A DNA stretch of 64,000 bases from Cytophagales bacterium UBA2561 (GTDB taxonomy: Bacteria; Bacteroidota; Bacteroidia; Cytophagales; Thermoflexibacteraceae), in the NCBI GenBank assembly GCA_002340355.1, contig DDLX01000031.1, positions 33,714-97,713 of the forward strand. The letters run 5' to 3'. Each line of letters starts with the position of its first letter. Within the stretch, counting starts at the first letter, position 1. Positions 25,690 to 33,777 of this stretch are shown piece after piece. The notes beneath the pieces are model-generated. The model made no database searches, had not been told where the DNA came from, and worked only from the letters and a program-made list of their open reading frames with translations. Both the position numbers and the translations under genes were made by a program.

Positions 25690-25750
25690 AAATCTTTGAT
25701 TTTCAAATAACAGTATCGTTTTAATGTCCACTTATTGATTTGTGTACTGC

Positions 25751-28468
25751 TTATTTTCTTTTCTCGGCAAGAATCAAGAAAACGGTTTGCTCCGAAGTAT
25801 GTCCAATAATGTGCATTTGGTCAGTTTTGATGTGGTATGCTGAGGCTGAAATATTTGGATTCCCCGCTAATTCTTGGTCATAAAATTTGAAAATAGTAGT
25901 TTCATCATCTGATAAACCTAACAGAAATTGGGCTTTCTTATCCATTGAAATAATTTTAAAACTTTCTTTATTAAAGACAATAATACCGAGTCGTTTGGTT
26001 TTAGAAAAAAATTGAAAAGTCATTGCCAAAATAAACACAGGAAGCCCTGAAATACCATCAGATTGATATTCTTGAATTTTAGGATAAATACGATATAAAA
26101 TTATGCTAATTATAAAAATAAGAAGTGCTAAAAACCAAATCCGTTGCCAAAAAGGAGGAGTAATTGAAATATAAATTTTTGTCCCTTTCTTATTCCAAAC
26201 GCCATCATTATTTGCTGCCCGAACCCGAAAAACATAATCCCCAGTAGGTAAATTTGTATAAGTGGCATGACGTTTTGTTCCGTTTTTAATCCACTCATTA
26301 TCAAAATTTTCTAACTTATACTCATATTGATTTTTTTCGGAAAAAATGTAATTTAATGCCGAAAATTCAAACTGCAAAAAGTTATTTTCATGTGGTAAAT
26401 CCAAAGTTTTCTTGACAACCATTTGCGAATCTGAAACAAATTCTTCATTAAAAATTTTGAGAGAAGTAATCACCGTAGTCGGCGGATGTGGATTATCTTG
26501 GATTTTGTCAGGATGAAAACGATTAAATCCATTATTTCCACCAAAAAACAGCTCATTTGCCTGATTTTTGTAGTATGCTCCTCCATTAAATTCGTTGCCT
26601 TGTAAGCCATCCGTTGCATCAAAATTTCGAAATTTTTTTGTCTTTAAATCAAACCGACTAATTCCTCTATTTGTACTGAGCCACAAGAAGTTATTATATT
26701 CTAAAATACCATAAATGACATTATTTGGTAAACCATCTCTGACCGTGTAAGCTGAAAATTCTTGGGTCTTCTTATCCCATTTGTTTAAGCCTTGTGAAGT
26801 CCCAATCCATAAATTACCTTGAGTATCTTCTAAAATCGACCAAATAAAATTGCTATTGATATTATTTTTTCGTTTATCATTTTTTTTATAGCATTTAAAT
26901 TGTTTATTTTTTTTATCAAAATAATTTAATCCACCACCTTGTGTTCCTATCCAAATATTACCATTTTTGACTTCATAAATTACGCTGATAATTGAATGAG
27001 ATAAAGCCGAGTTTTGAGGAGTAAAAGTTTGAAAAGTTCCCGTATTTTTTTGAGCGTTTGTAAGCAAACTTAAACCTTTTCCATTTGTTCCAACCCACAA
27101 ATTTGAATCTGAATCGTGGCAAAGTGCCAAAACAAAATTATCTGATAAACTTAAACTATCGTGTGGTAAATGCACCAAATTTCGAAATTCTTGAGTCTCC
27201 GAATCAAAGTGATTGAGTCCGTTTTCTGTTCCAATCCAAAGTGAGCCGTCCGTATCTTCGGCAATTGCTCGAACCGAATTATTACTTAAACGATTGCGAC
27301 TTGGTTGATACGTAAAATGCAGAAACTCACCTGTTATTGAGTCCAATTTGTTAAGTCCTCCGCCATGTGTTCCAACCCAAAACGTCCCTTTTGAATCCTG
27401 CAAAAAGGCGGTTACACGGTTATCACTCAGGCTCGTTCCACTCATTGGTACATATTGATAATGAGTAAATGTTTTATTTAAAGTACTCAAGCGATTAATT
27501 CCACCATTTGACCCAATCCAGAGCGACCCAATGCGGTCTTCGTAAATGTAATTAATATGGTCATTACTTAATGAATTTAAAATACTACTGCGCTTACTAT
27601 AATATCGTAAACCGCCTTGTAATGGATTGAATTTGTAAAGTCCCGTTTGTGTCCCAATCCAAACAGTTTCTTGTTTATCAATAAAAATAGAATTAACAGA
27701 GGTATTAATCGGGAAAATAGAATGTTTATTCGTAGAAATATCCAAAATATGTAATCCTGCTTCACTTCCTGCCCAAATTTGTCCGTTTTGAGTTTCGGTA
27801 ATGTGTCGAAAAATATGATTTGGAATAATAATTGAAAATTGTTTTTGTCCTTTTTGTTGCCCTTGTAATTCGTCAAATCGTGCCAATCCTTTTTGTGTTC
27901 CAATCCACAATGCCCCTCTAATATCTTGATGTAAAGCTGTGATTCCTAAAGACTTATTATTTGGTCGGAAAATTTCGATGTGGTCATTTTTACGGTCAAT
28001 TTTGCATAATCGGTCATCAGTTCCAACCCAGATATTTCCCCGTTTATCTTCTAAAATCGTTCGGACGGGCATTTTACCGAGCAGAGTATCTTGTGTATTT
28101 TGATTCAAAAACTGAAATTTTCCCGTAACTACATCATACGTATTCAGTCCTTTGTCCGTCCCAATCCAAAGCATTCCATCCTTAGACTCATAAAGGCAAT
28201 GAATCATATTTCCCGTAATACTCTCCGAATTTTCGTGATTTTCAGTATAAATTTTGAATTCGTAACCATCATATTTATTCAGCCCGTTATTTGTTCCAAT
28301 CCAAATAAATCCCAATTTATCCTGCAAAATACAGCTTACCGTACCATGAGACAATCCATTTTCCAAACCAATTACAGCAAAATTTTCTAAGTTTTGTTGT
28401 CCATAAAGGTTTGGTAAACAGAAAATTATACAAATAAAAAATATAATATATTGGATAAATTGTCTCAA
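25751..28468 (-). CDS. Reg_prop/Y_Y_Y sensor protein lacking a kinase
   Basis: This is a 905-residue inner-membrane protein. After a signal peptide (to about residue 23, LYG) come about 14 two-component-regulator propeller repeats of the form W-I-G-T-x-x-G-L-N-x-(Y/F/W)-D, forming two periplasmic propellers. A Y_Y_Y domain (about 665-760, with FEFSALNYIFSEKNQYEYKL and LPTGDYVFRVRAANNDG) and one membrane helix (about 770-790) follow. In hybrid two-component systems this is followed by a histidine kinase. Here only about 110 residues follow, which look like a small PAS-like fold (LGIIVFNKESFKIISMDKKA and FLLGLSDDE). There is no kinase, phosphatase or DNA-binding motif, and no partner kinase next door. 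It may bind a glycan-like ligand and signal through the PAS-like tail; this is inference. Confidence 0.85.
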   Translation of the reverse strand: MRQFIQYIIFFICIIFCLPNLYGQQNLENFAVIGLENGLSHGTVSCILQDKLGFIWIGTNNGLNKYDGYEFKIYTENHENSESITGNMIHCLYESKDGMLWIGTDKGLNTYDVVTGKFQFLNQNTQDTLLGKMPVRTILEDKRGNIWVGTDDRLCKIDRKNDHIEIFRPNNKSLGITALHQDIRGALWIGTQKGLARFDELQGQQKGQKQFSIIIPNHIFRHITETQNGQIWAGSEAGLHILDISTNKHSIFPINTSVNSIFIDKQETVWIGTQTGLYKFNPLQGGLRYYSKRSSILNSLSNDHINYIYEDRIGSLWIGSNGGINRLSTLNKTFTHYQYVPMSGTSLSDNRVTAFLQDSKGTFWVGTHGGGLNKLDSITGEFLHFTYQPSRNRLSNNSVRAIAEDTDGSLWIGTENGLNHFDSETQEFRNLVHLPHDSLSLSDNFVLALCHDSDSNLWVGTNGKGLSLLTNAQKNTGTFQTFTPQNSALSHSIISVIYEVKNGNIWIGTQGGGLNYFDKKNKQFKCYKKNDKRKNNINSNFIWSILEDTQGNLWIGTSQGLNKWDKKTQEFSAYTVRDGLPNNVIYGILEYNNFLWLSTNRGISRFDLKTKKFRNFDATDGLQGNEFNGGAYYKNQANELFFGGNNGFNRFHPDKIQDNPHPPTTVITSLKIFNEEFVSDSQMVVKKTLDLPHENNFLQFEFSALNYIFSEKNQYEYKLENFDNEWIKNGTKRHATYTNLPTGDYVFRVRAANNDGVWNKKGTKIYISITPPFWQRIWFLALLIFIISIILYRIYPKIQEYQSDGISGLPVFILAMTFQFFSKTKRLGIIVFNKESFKIISMDKKAQFLLGLSDDETTIFKFYDQELAGNPNISASAYHIKTDQMHIIGHTSEQTVFLILAEKRK

Positions 28469-28527
28469 TGGTTCGGATTAAAAATAAAATTCGATTTTGT
28501 TTAAAAAATTTTAAAATATCATTTTTT

Positions 28528-28600
28528 GCTGTTGTTCGTGTCTTCACGAACGACTCATTTTCAAAGGCTTAGGGTCGGCTGTGAGGACACAGCCAACAGC
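28528..28600. repeat. REP-like inverted hairpin pair, copy 5
   Basis: The left hairpin has arms GTTGTTCGTG and CACGAACGAC around TCTT. The right hairpin has arms GTCGGCTGTG (28574-28583) and CACAGCCAAC (28588-28597) around AGGA, then AGC. Three inner base pairs of the left stem differ from the other copies on both sides, so pairing is kept. At 73 bp this is the shortest full pair. It lies between the Reg_prop gene start and the aminotransferase stop. Confidence 0.75.
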
Positions 28601-28664
28601 AAATCATGTTTTATAAAATATTAATAATCAGTATTTTAATTGAAATTTAAACAACCTCTTAGAT

Positions 28665-29747
28665 TTAGTAATTTTGAATTATATCAACTAATTTCTCAAT
28701 AGTTTCTTTGGAATGAGCAGGGAAATTCGCAATTCGGATTTGAGATTTTTTGGCACTACCGTAACCCGTTCCTACGACAAGTCCTTTTTCTCGGCATACG
28801 CTCAAAAATTCTGAATTATCACCTGAAAGAACATCAGCCACCACGACAGTTTTAGACTGAAAATTTGAATTTTTAACAAAAATTTCAAATTTTGAGCTAT
28901 TTTCTAACGCATGATAAAGCAAAGCTGATTTATAATTAATATCTCTTCGAATATTTTCGATGCCATATCGATTCATATCCTCAGCAACTTTTCCTAATAA
29001 GAAGATATTCAACATATTAGGAGTACAAGGTGTTTGATTTTTATCTGCCTGCTTAATAAATGAAGGTATCGAATGGTGAAACCCAATACTTTGTTTCTGA
29101 ATTAACTTTTGTGCTTTTTCAACACAACGTTCATTGAAAATCCAAACTCCTAATCCCGCAGGTAAACCAAAACATTTCTGCACGGAAAAAAACAAAGTAT
29201 CAATTTGATTAAAATCAAGTGCAGGAAATGGCACGGCAGAAACAGCATCTACAGCAATCAACTTTTCAGGATAGGTAGCTCGAAGTTCAGTAATTTGTTC
29301 CAAAGGCATGGCTACCCCTGTGGAAGTTTCATTTAGTGCCAAACCAATAACTTCGGCTTCATCTGGAATAGTAACTTTTTCTAAATCAAAACCTTGACCC
29401 AATTCTGACGTGATTTGAGTAGATTTTCGGTCAAGAGCTATTGCCGTATCATAAAATCGTTTAGAAAATGTTCCATTTATAAAATGAAAGGAAGTTTTTT
29501 CGACTAAATTTTCCATAATTCGTTCCCAAACTTCGGTTGCCGAAGCTGTAAAAACGATATAGAAATTATCAGGAATATTCATTAACTTTCGAAGTTCCTG
29601 TGTGGTATGTGTTACAACTTCCTGAAATTGTGCGCTTCGGTGCGAAATCGAAAGGAGATGCTCACGAAATGCTATTTTGAGGTGGTCTTCTACTGTAAAA
29701 TATAACTCAGAAGGTCCTGGAGTTAAAAAAATCAACTTTTCTGTCAT
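28665..29747 (-). CDS. Class V aminotransferase, phosphoserine aminotransferase-like
   Basis: This 360-residue PLP enzyme begins directly with the family sequence LIFLTPGPSELYFTVEDHL. The PLP lysine is in FFSVQKCFGLPAGLGVWIF. Upstream are the cofactor-binding TASATEVWERIMENL and the ETSTGVAMPL and AVDAVSAVPF segments. The start SHRSAQFQEV and the length fit SerC-like class V enzymes, which make phosphoserine from 3-phosphohydroxypyruvate, but an alanine-glyoxylate-type activity cannot be excluded. No serA is adjacent. The gene is divergent from the DUF2480 gene. Confidence 0.8.
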   Translation of the reverse strand: MTEKLIFLTPGPSELYFTVEDHLKIAFREHLLSISHRSAQFQEVVTHTTQELRKLMNIPDNFYIVFTASATEVWERIMENLVEKTSFHFINGTFSKRFYDTAIALDRKSTQITSELGQGFDLEKVTIPDEAEVIGLALNETSTGVAMPLEQITELRATYPEKLIAVDAVSAVPFPALDFNQIDTLFFSVQKCFGLPAGLGVWIFNERCVEKAQKLIQKQSIGFHHSIPSFIKQADKNQTPCTPNMLNIFLLGKVAEDMNRYGIENIRRDINYKSALLYHALENSSKFEIFVKNSNFQSKTVVVADVLSGDNSEFLSVCREKGLVVGTGYGSAKKSQIRIANFPAHSKETIEKLVDIIQNY

Positions 29748-29970
29748 ACGTTATTTTAGTTATTATTTGACAAAATTAGATGATGAAATTTCACCCCTTT
29801 CGTCAAACGTATTTTGATTTCATACTCAAAAGTAGTAAATAGTCTTTCAAAAAGAAGCGAATGAGATGAAGCCAAAACTTTTTGAATTTAAATTATCCTG
29901 TAAACATAAGGTTGGTCTATGAAGTTGAGGAAAAATATAATTTGATGTCTTTTTTAAATCGTAAATCAAG

Positions 29971-30477
29971 ATGGAAGAAATCATTAATCGAGTTGCTAAA
30001 AGTCCACTAATTACACTCAATTTAGAAACTTATTTACCGAAAAAAGGGGTAGTAGAATATGACTTAAAACAAAATTTATTTCAAGAGTTAATCTTAAAAG
30101 AAAAAGATTTTCGCAGTTTCATACAAGAAAATGACTGGAGTAAATATACGAATAAAGTTGTGGCTTTGCATTGCTCAGTGGATGTCATTATTCCTGTTTG
30201 GGCGTATATGTTAATCACAACCCGTTTACAACCCTACACACAAGAAGTCTTTTTTGGGACAAAAAAAGAAGTAGAATCTATCTTATGGCGGGAGTCTCTG
30301 AGTCAAATTAATCCACAAGATTTTGAAGGCGAAAAGGTGATTATCAAAGGTTGTGGGCAAATACCAATTCCTGAAAGTGCCTATGCAGAAGTTAGTCGAA
30401 TTTTGTCACCTGTGGTAAGCTCATTGATGTATGGCGAGGCGTGTAGCACAGTTCCTATTTTCAAACGTTCGAAGTAA
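29971..30477 (+). CDS. DUF2480 family protein
   Basis: This 168-residue soluble protein is recognised by EEIINRVAKSPLITLNLE at the start, VALHCSVDVIIPVWAYMLI in the middle and CGQIPIPESAYAEVS before the end. This family is nearly confined to Bacteroidota, and no function is established. Three Cys residues and the conserved VDVIIPVWAY stretch are the only notable residues. It is followed after 49 bases by the Rpn-like gene; there is no evidence of a functional link. Confidence 0.75.
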   Translation: MEEIINRVAKSPLITLNLETYLPKKGVVEYDLKQNLFQELILKEKDFRSFIQENDWSKYTNKVVALHCSVDVIIPVWAYMLITTRLQPYTQEVFFGTKKEVESILWRESLSQINPQDFEGEKVIIKGCGQIPIPESAYAEVSRILSPVVSSLMYGEACSTVPIFKRSK

Positions 30478-30526
30478 ATAAAAAGCATTAAAATTCTTAT
30501 CTTCGTCAAATCTCAAATTCAAACTT

Positions 30527-31501
30527 ATGGCAGAAAAATTAATTCATTTCGATTGGGCAATGAAAAAATTATTGCGCCACAAAGCTAACTTTGGTATTTT
30601 GGAAGGTTTTCTGAGTGAATTACTCAAATTTGATGTCCAAATTGAAAGCATCCTTGAAAGTGAAAGTAACCAAGATGACGAAGCCGATAAATTCAATCGA
30701 GTTGATATTTTAGCTCAAAATAAATATGGTGAATTGATATTGATTGAAGTACAAAATAATCCCGAAATGGACTATTTTCATCGGATGTTATACGGTGTTT
30801 CGAAATTAATTACTGAATACATCAAATTAGGAGAGCCATATAGAACGATTAAAAAAGTATATTCGATAAATATTGTCTATTTTCAATTAGGACAAGGCAA
30901 AGATTACATTTACGAGTATCAAGGTGAATTTGTGGGGCTAAATAACCAAGAGGTTTTACAACCGACATTATATCAAAAGAGAACCTTTCACATCAAACAA
31001 CTTTCGGATATTTATCCGAAATATTATTTATTGAAAATCAATAACTTTGATGACATTGCTAAAAATACGTTGGATGAATGGATTTATTTTTTGAAAAATA
31101 GTGAAATTGTAGAAAACGTAAATGCCAAAGGATTACAGGAGGCTCAAGAAAAATTGCGTTACGAACAGTTATCTTCTGTGGAAAAAAAGCGGTATGAGAA
31201 TTACCAAAAAAATCGGGTTATTGCTGAAAACGTAGAATTTACAATCCGTACTGAAGCCGAAGCCAAAGGAATGAAGAAAGGAATCCAAAAGGGAATAGAA
31301 CAAGGGTTAGAACAAGGGTTAGAACAAGGGTTAGAGCAGGGATTAGAACAGGGATTAGAACAGGGACTCCAAGAAGGCTTACAAAAAGGTATATTAGAAA
31401 CCGCTAAAAAAGGATTATCAGAGGGATTCTCTCTTGAAATATTATCCAAACTCACGGGATTATCTCTTACCAAACTGGAAGAACTAAAAAAAGATTTATA
31501 G
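30527..31501 (+). CDS. Rpn/PD-(D/E)XK nuclease family protein with repeat tail
   Basis: This 324-residue protein has the PDDEXK transposase/Rpn layout: IHFDWAMKKLLRHKANFGIL at the start, then the nuclease core RVDILAQNKYGELILIEVQN (Asp, then Glu-x-Gln) and MDYFHRMLYGVSKL. Rpn proteins are nucleases reported to promote RecA-independent recombination or to act in phage defence. The C-terminal region (about 256-287) consists of GLEQ tetrapeptides encoded by eight 12-bp tandem units, followed by a helical tail (GFSLEILSKLTGLSLTKLEEL) typical of these proteins. Copy number of such tails varies between relatives. Start choice fits the family N-terminus. Confidence 0.85.
   Translation: MAEKLIHFDWAMKKLLRHKANFGILEGFLSELLKFDVQIESILESESNQDDEADKFNRVDILAQNKYGELILIEVQNNPEMDYFHRMLYGVSKLITEYIKLGEPYRTIKKVYSINIVYFQLGQGKDYIYEYQGEFVGLNNQEVLQPTLYQKRTFHIKQLSDIYPKYYLLKINNFDDIAKNTLDEWIYFLKNSEIVENVNAKGLQEAQEKLRYEQLSSVEKKRYENYQKNRVIAENVEFTIRTEAEAKGMKKGIQKGIEQGLEQGLEQGLEQGLEQGLEQGLQEGLQKGILETAKKGLSEGFSLEILSKLTGLSLTKLEELKKDL
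31292..31387 (+). repeat. 12-bp tandem repeat in the nuclease tail
   Basis: There are eight in-frame 12-bp units from 31292, three of them GGGTTAGAACAA or one base from it, then GGATTAGAACAG twice and two more diverged units. Each encodes G-(L/I)-x-x, mostly GLEQ. Gain or loss of a unit keeps the frame. Confidence 0.9.
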
Positions 31502-31517
31502 TTTTGTCTCTAAAAAA

Positions 31518-32282
31518 ATGGAAGAAATTGCACAAGCAATCGGTACAGTAATTTTAGCAGGAATTTCTGCATTTAGTGTGTTCCAACACTCTGATTATAA
31601 TCATCAATCCAAATTATTAATTATCATCGCTACGGCTTTTGCTACTTGCCTATCTATTGTAGCAATATATCTATCGGATAATGAACAAGACCGTCTTGAA
31701 AATCGTGTAAAATCAACGGCAGATTCTTTGAATGTGGCTAATTCTGCGCTCAAAGATGCTCAACATGCCCTTGATAGTATGCAAGGAGATTTGGATAGTA
31801 TGACAGTTACTGTGGTAGGAATTGTTCAACAGCTTGAAAATGCGGAAGAAGTTATTCTAGATGCCAATTATTCAACTCGGAAAAACCTAAAGGAGAATAT
31901 CGGAGAAAGTATTAATCGTTTAAATAGTTTACGTGAAAAAACGCAAGTTTTACAAGAAGGAATTAGCCAACAGTCCGATAAGATTGATGATGTTCAGCGT
32001 AGCACTCAAGCTGAATTGAACTCGATTATGGTGAAACTACAAAATCAGTTAGAAATTCAAGTAGCCAAGATTAAGTCTTATGACTCGCTTTTGCATCGGC
32101 AAGATTCCTTAGCTCTACTCCAACAAACTCGAACATTGGATAATTTATTAGAAAGTCGAAAAGATACCATTTTGCTTCGAGAAACTTATTACCAACGAGA
32201 TACAAGTACCTATCAGCTTTTGCAACAACTACTTAAACTCCAGCAAAAAGCCCAAGTAGTACTACCTGACTCAGTTCGATAA
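31518..32282 (+). CDS. Membrane-anchored coiled-coil protein
   Basis: This 254-residue protein has two membrane helices at the N-terminus (about 8-24, TVILAGISAFSVF, and 31-52, LLIIIATAFATCLSIVAIYL). A long coiled coil follows (about 60-250) with heptads such as LNVANSALKDAQHALDSMQG and LQNQLEIQVAKIKSYDSLL. No catalytic motif is visible. It starts 17 bases after the nuclease gene and is followed by another coiled-coil membrane protein, so the two may act together. I do not recognise the family; the coiled coil may face either side of the membrane. Confidence 0.65.
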   Translation: MEEIAQAIGTVILAGISAFSVFQHSDYNHQSKLLIIIATAFATCLSIVAIYLSDNEQDRLENRVKSTADSLNVANSALKDAQHALDSMQGDLDSMTVTVVGIVQQLENAEEVILDANYSTRKNLKENIGESINRLNSLREKTQVLQEGISQQSDKIDDVQRSTQAELNSIMVKLQNQLEIQVAKIKSYDSLLHRQDSLALLQQTRTLDNLLESRKDTILLRETYYQRDTSTYQLLQQLLKLQQKAQVVLPDSVR

Positions 32283-32385
32283 AATAGGATTAAAAGTAGA
32301 ATTTGATAAATTAAGCCTTTTTCCTTAGATTGGGGAACTGTTTTTTTATAAAGATTCGAGCAACAAACCAAATCCATACATTACC

Positions 32386-33156
32386 ATGACCGAACGAACT
32401 GTCTTAATTGTTGTCCTTGGATGTTTAGGACTAATTGCAATTTACTTGGGCTGGGACGAATATAAAAATTATAAAAATGAAGCCCGAAAACATGAGCTTT
32501 TATTGCAGGAACGGGAACAAGCTACTTTGTTACAACTCCAAAAGTCGGAAGAAGAAGAAGCCCGCCGACTTGCTGAAGCCGAACGTATTCGTGCTGAAGA
32601 GCGAGCTAAAGAAGTGCTCGCCCAACGTGAAGCTGAACGACTTGCCCTTCAGACTCAAGCTCAGCAAACTATCACCGAAGCTTTGAAAACCATTCGGGGA
32701 ACAGTTGAAAATTTTGGAAATGGTATCGTAGAACGCCATGATAATCAGACTGTTTGGACAAATCAACTCAAAGAGGCTTCATTTTCAGCAACTTCAGACT
32801 CAACTTTTGTGTATTCCTACGAAACAGGAACAGTGAAATCAAAACGTATTGAAGTCTTATTTCGGTTGGAAAATATGGGTGAATTGAAGCGAAATTTTGT
32901 TCCCTTTGATTTTGAAAATATTCATAAGGGAGGATATGAATATCTCGAAGTTGCTGCTCCTTTCAAACAAAAAGACTTTGAATACTGTGAATATGAAGAA
33001 GGTAAGTCACTCTGTAGAAATCGAAAAAATGTAGGGAGTTTTTTGATTTTTCTATCAGGTAAAAGTATGGTCGAAAAAGTACGTGAACAATTTATTTTAA
33101 TTCAACGTCTCCATCATGCTAAGAGCATAGAGGAATTAAAAGCCATCTTACACTAA
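32386..33156 (+). CDS. Membrane-anchored coiled-coil protein with unknown C-terminal domain
   Basis: This 256-residue protein has one N-terminal membrane helix (about 5-20, VLIVVLGCLGLIAIYLG), a highly charged coiled coil (about 28-105, rich in Glu, Ala and Arg, such as RRLAEAERIRAEERAKEVLA) and a folded domain of about 150 residues. The last includes VLFRLENMGELKRNFVPFDF and two Cys (EYCEYEEGKSLCRN). No family is recognised. It is in line with the preceding coiled-coil gene (103-bp gap) and 18 bp before the reductase ATG. The long single helix suggests a spacer holding the C-terminal domain away from the membrane. Confidence 0.65.
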   Translation: MTERTVLIVVLGCLGLIAIYLGWDEYKNYKNEARKHELLLQEREQATLLQLQKSEEEEARRLAEAERIRAEERAKEVLAQREAERLALQTQAQQTITEALKTIRGTVENFGNGIVERHDNQTVWTNQLKEASFSATSDSTFVYSYETGTVKSKRIEVLFRLENMGELKRNFVPFDFENIHKGGYEYLEVAAPFKQKDFEYCEYEEGKSLCRNRKNVGSFLIFLSGKSMVEKVREQFILIQRLHHAKSIEELKAILH

Positions 33157-33174
33157 AACTTGAAGTCTTCAGAT

Positions 33175-33684
33175 ATGCGAGATATTGTTTTGTACACTGC
33201 TACAAGTTTGGATGGGTTTATTGCCCGAAAAAATGGTAGGGTAGATTGGTTATTTACAGATTATGATTACGGTTATTTTGATTTTCTTGAAACGGTTGAT
33301 ACGACTTTAATGGGTGGGAAAACCTATCGCCAAATTTTAACTTTTGGAGATTTTCCATATCAGAGTAAAGCCAATTATGTTTTTACGAAAAAAAATAAAA
33401 ATACTGATAATAAGAATGTTACGATCATTTCAAAGGAAGTGATTCCTTTTGTAAAAGACTTGAAAGGTCAGAAAGGAAAGGCTATTTGGTTGATTGGTGG
33501 AGGACAAATTAATACTCTTTTACTAAATACTGGTTTGATTAATAAATTAATTTTATCTATACATCCCATAGTATTAGGTGATGGAATCCGACTTTTTAAA
33601 GATATACCCAAGGAAACAAGTTGGAAAGTGAGGAAAACACAATCTTTTCTGAGTGGTTTGATTCAAATTCATTATACTCAATAA
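33175..33684 (+). CDS. RibD C-terminal / dihydrofolate-reductase-like protein
   Basis: This 169-residue protein has the DHFR-like fold shared by RibD C-terminal reductases and YwjB/YyaP-type proteins: IVLYTATSLDGFIARKNGRVDWLF at the start, TTLMGGKTYRQILTFGDFPY in the middle and IWLIGGGQINTLLLNTGLINKL near the end. The GGG nucleotide-binding turn is kept. The substrate is unknown; it is not a riboflavin operon. I place the start at the ATG (33175), which begins the conserved first strand, rather than the in-frame TTG at 33160. Confidence 0.82.
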   Translation: MRDIVLYTATSLDGFIARKNGRVDWLFTDYDYGYFDFLETVDTTLMGGKTYRQILTFGDFPYQSKANYVFTKKNKNTDNKNVTIISKEVIPFVKDLKGQKGKAIWLIGGGQINTLLLNTGLINKLILSIHPIVLGDGIRLFKDIPKETSWKVRKTQSFLSGLIQIHYTQ

Positions 33685-33777
33685 AATGATGTATTTTTGA
33701 GTTTAAAATTGAAGATTTGTAAAGTTTTTCGGACTTAGCAGGTCTTTCGAAAAATTGACTAAAATTCATTTCAGAGT

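Noticed and set aside
31292..31387. Tandem units considered as a CRISPR array
   Set aside because: Units are 12 bp, contiguous without spacers and in frame within a gene.
33160..33174. TTG start giving five extra residues for the RibD-like protein
   Set aside because: The ATG at 33175 directly precedes the conserved first strand.
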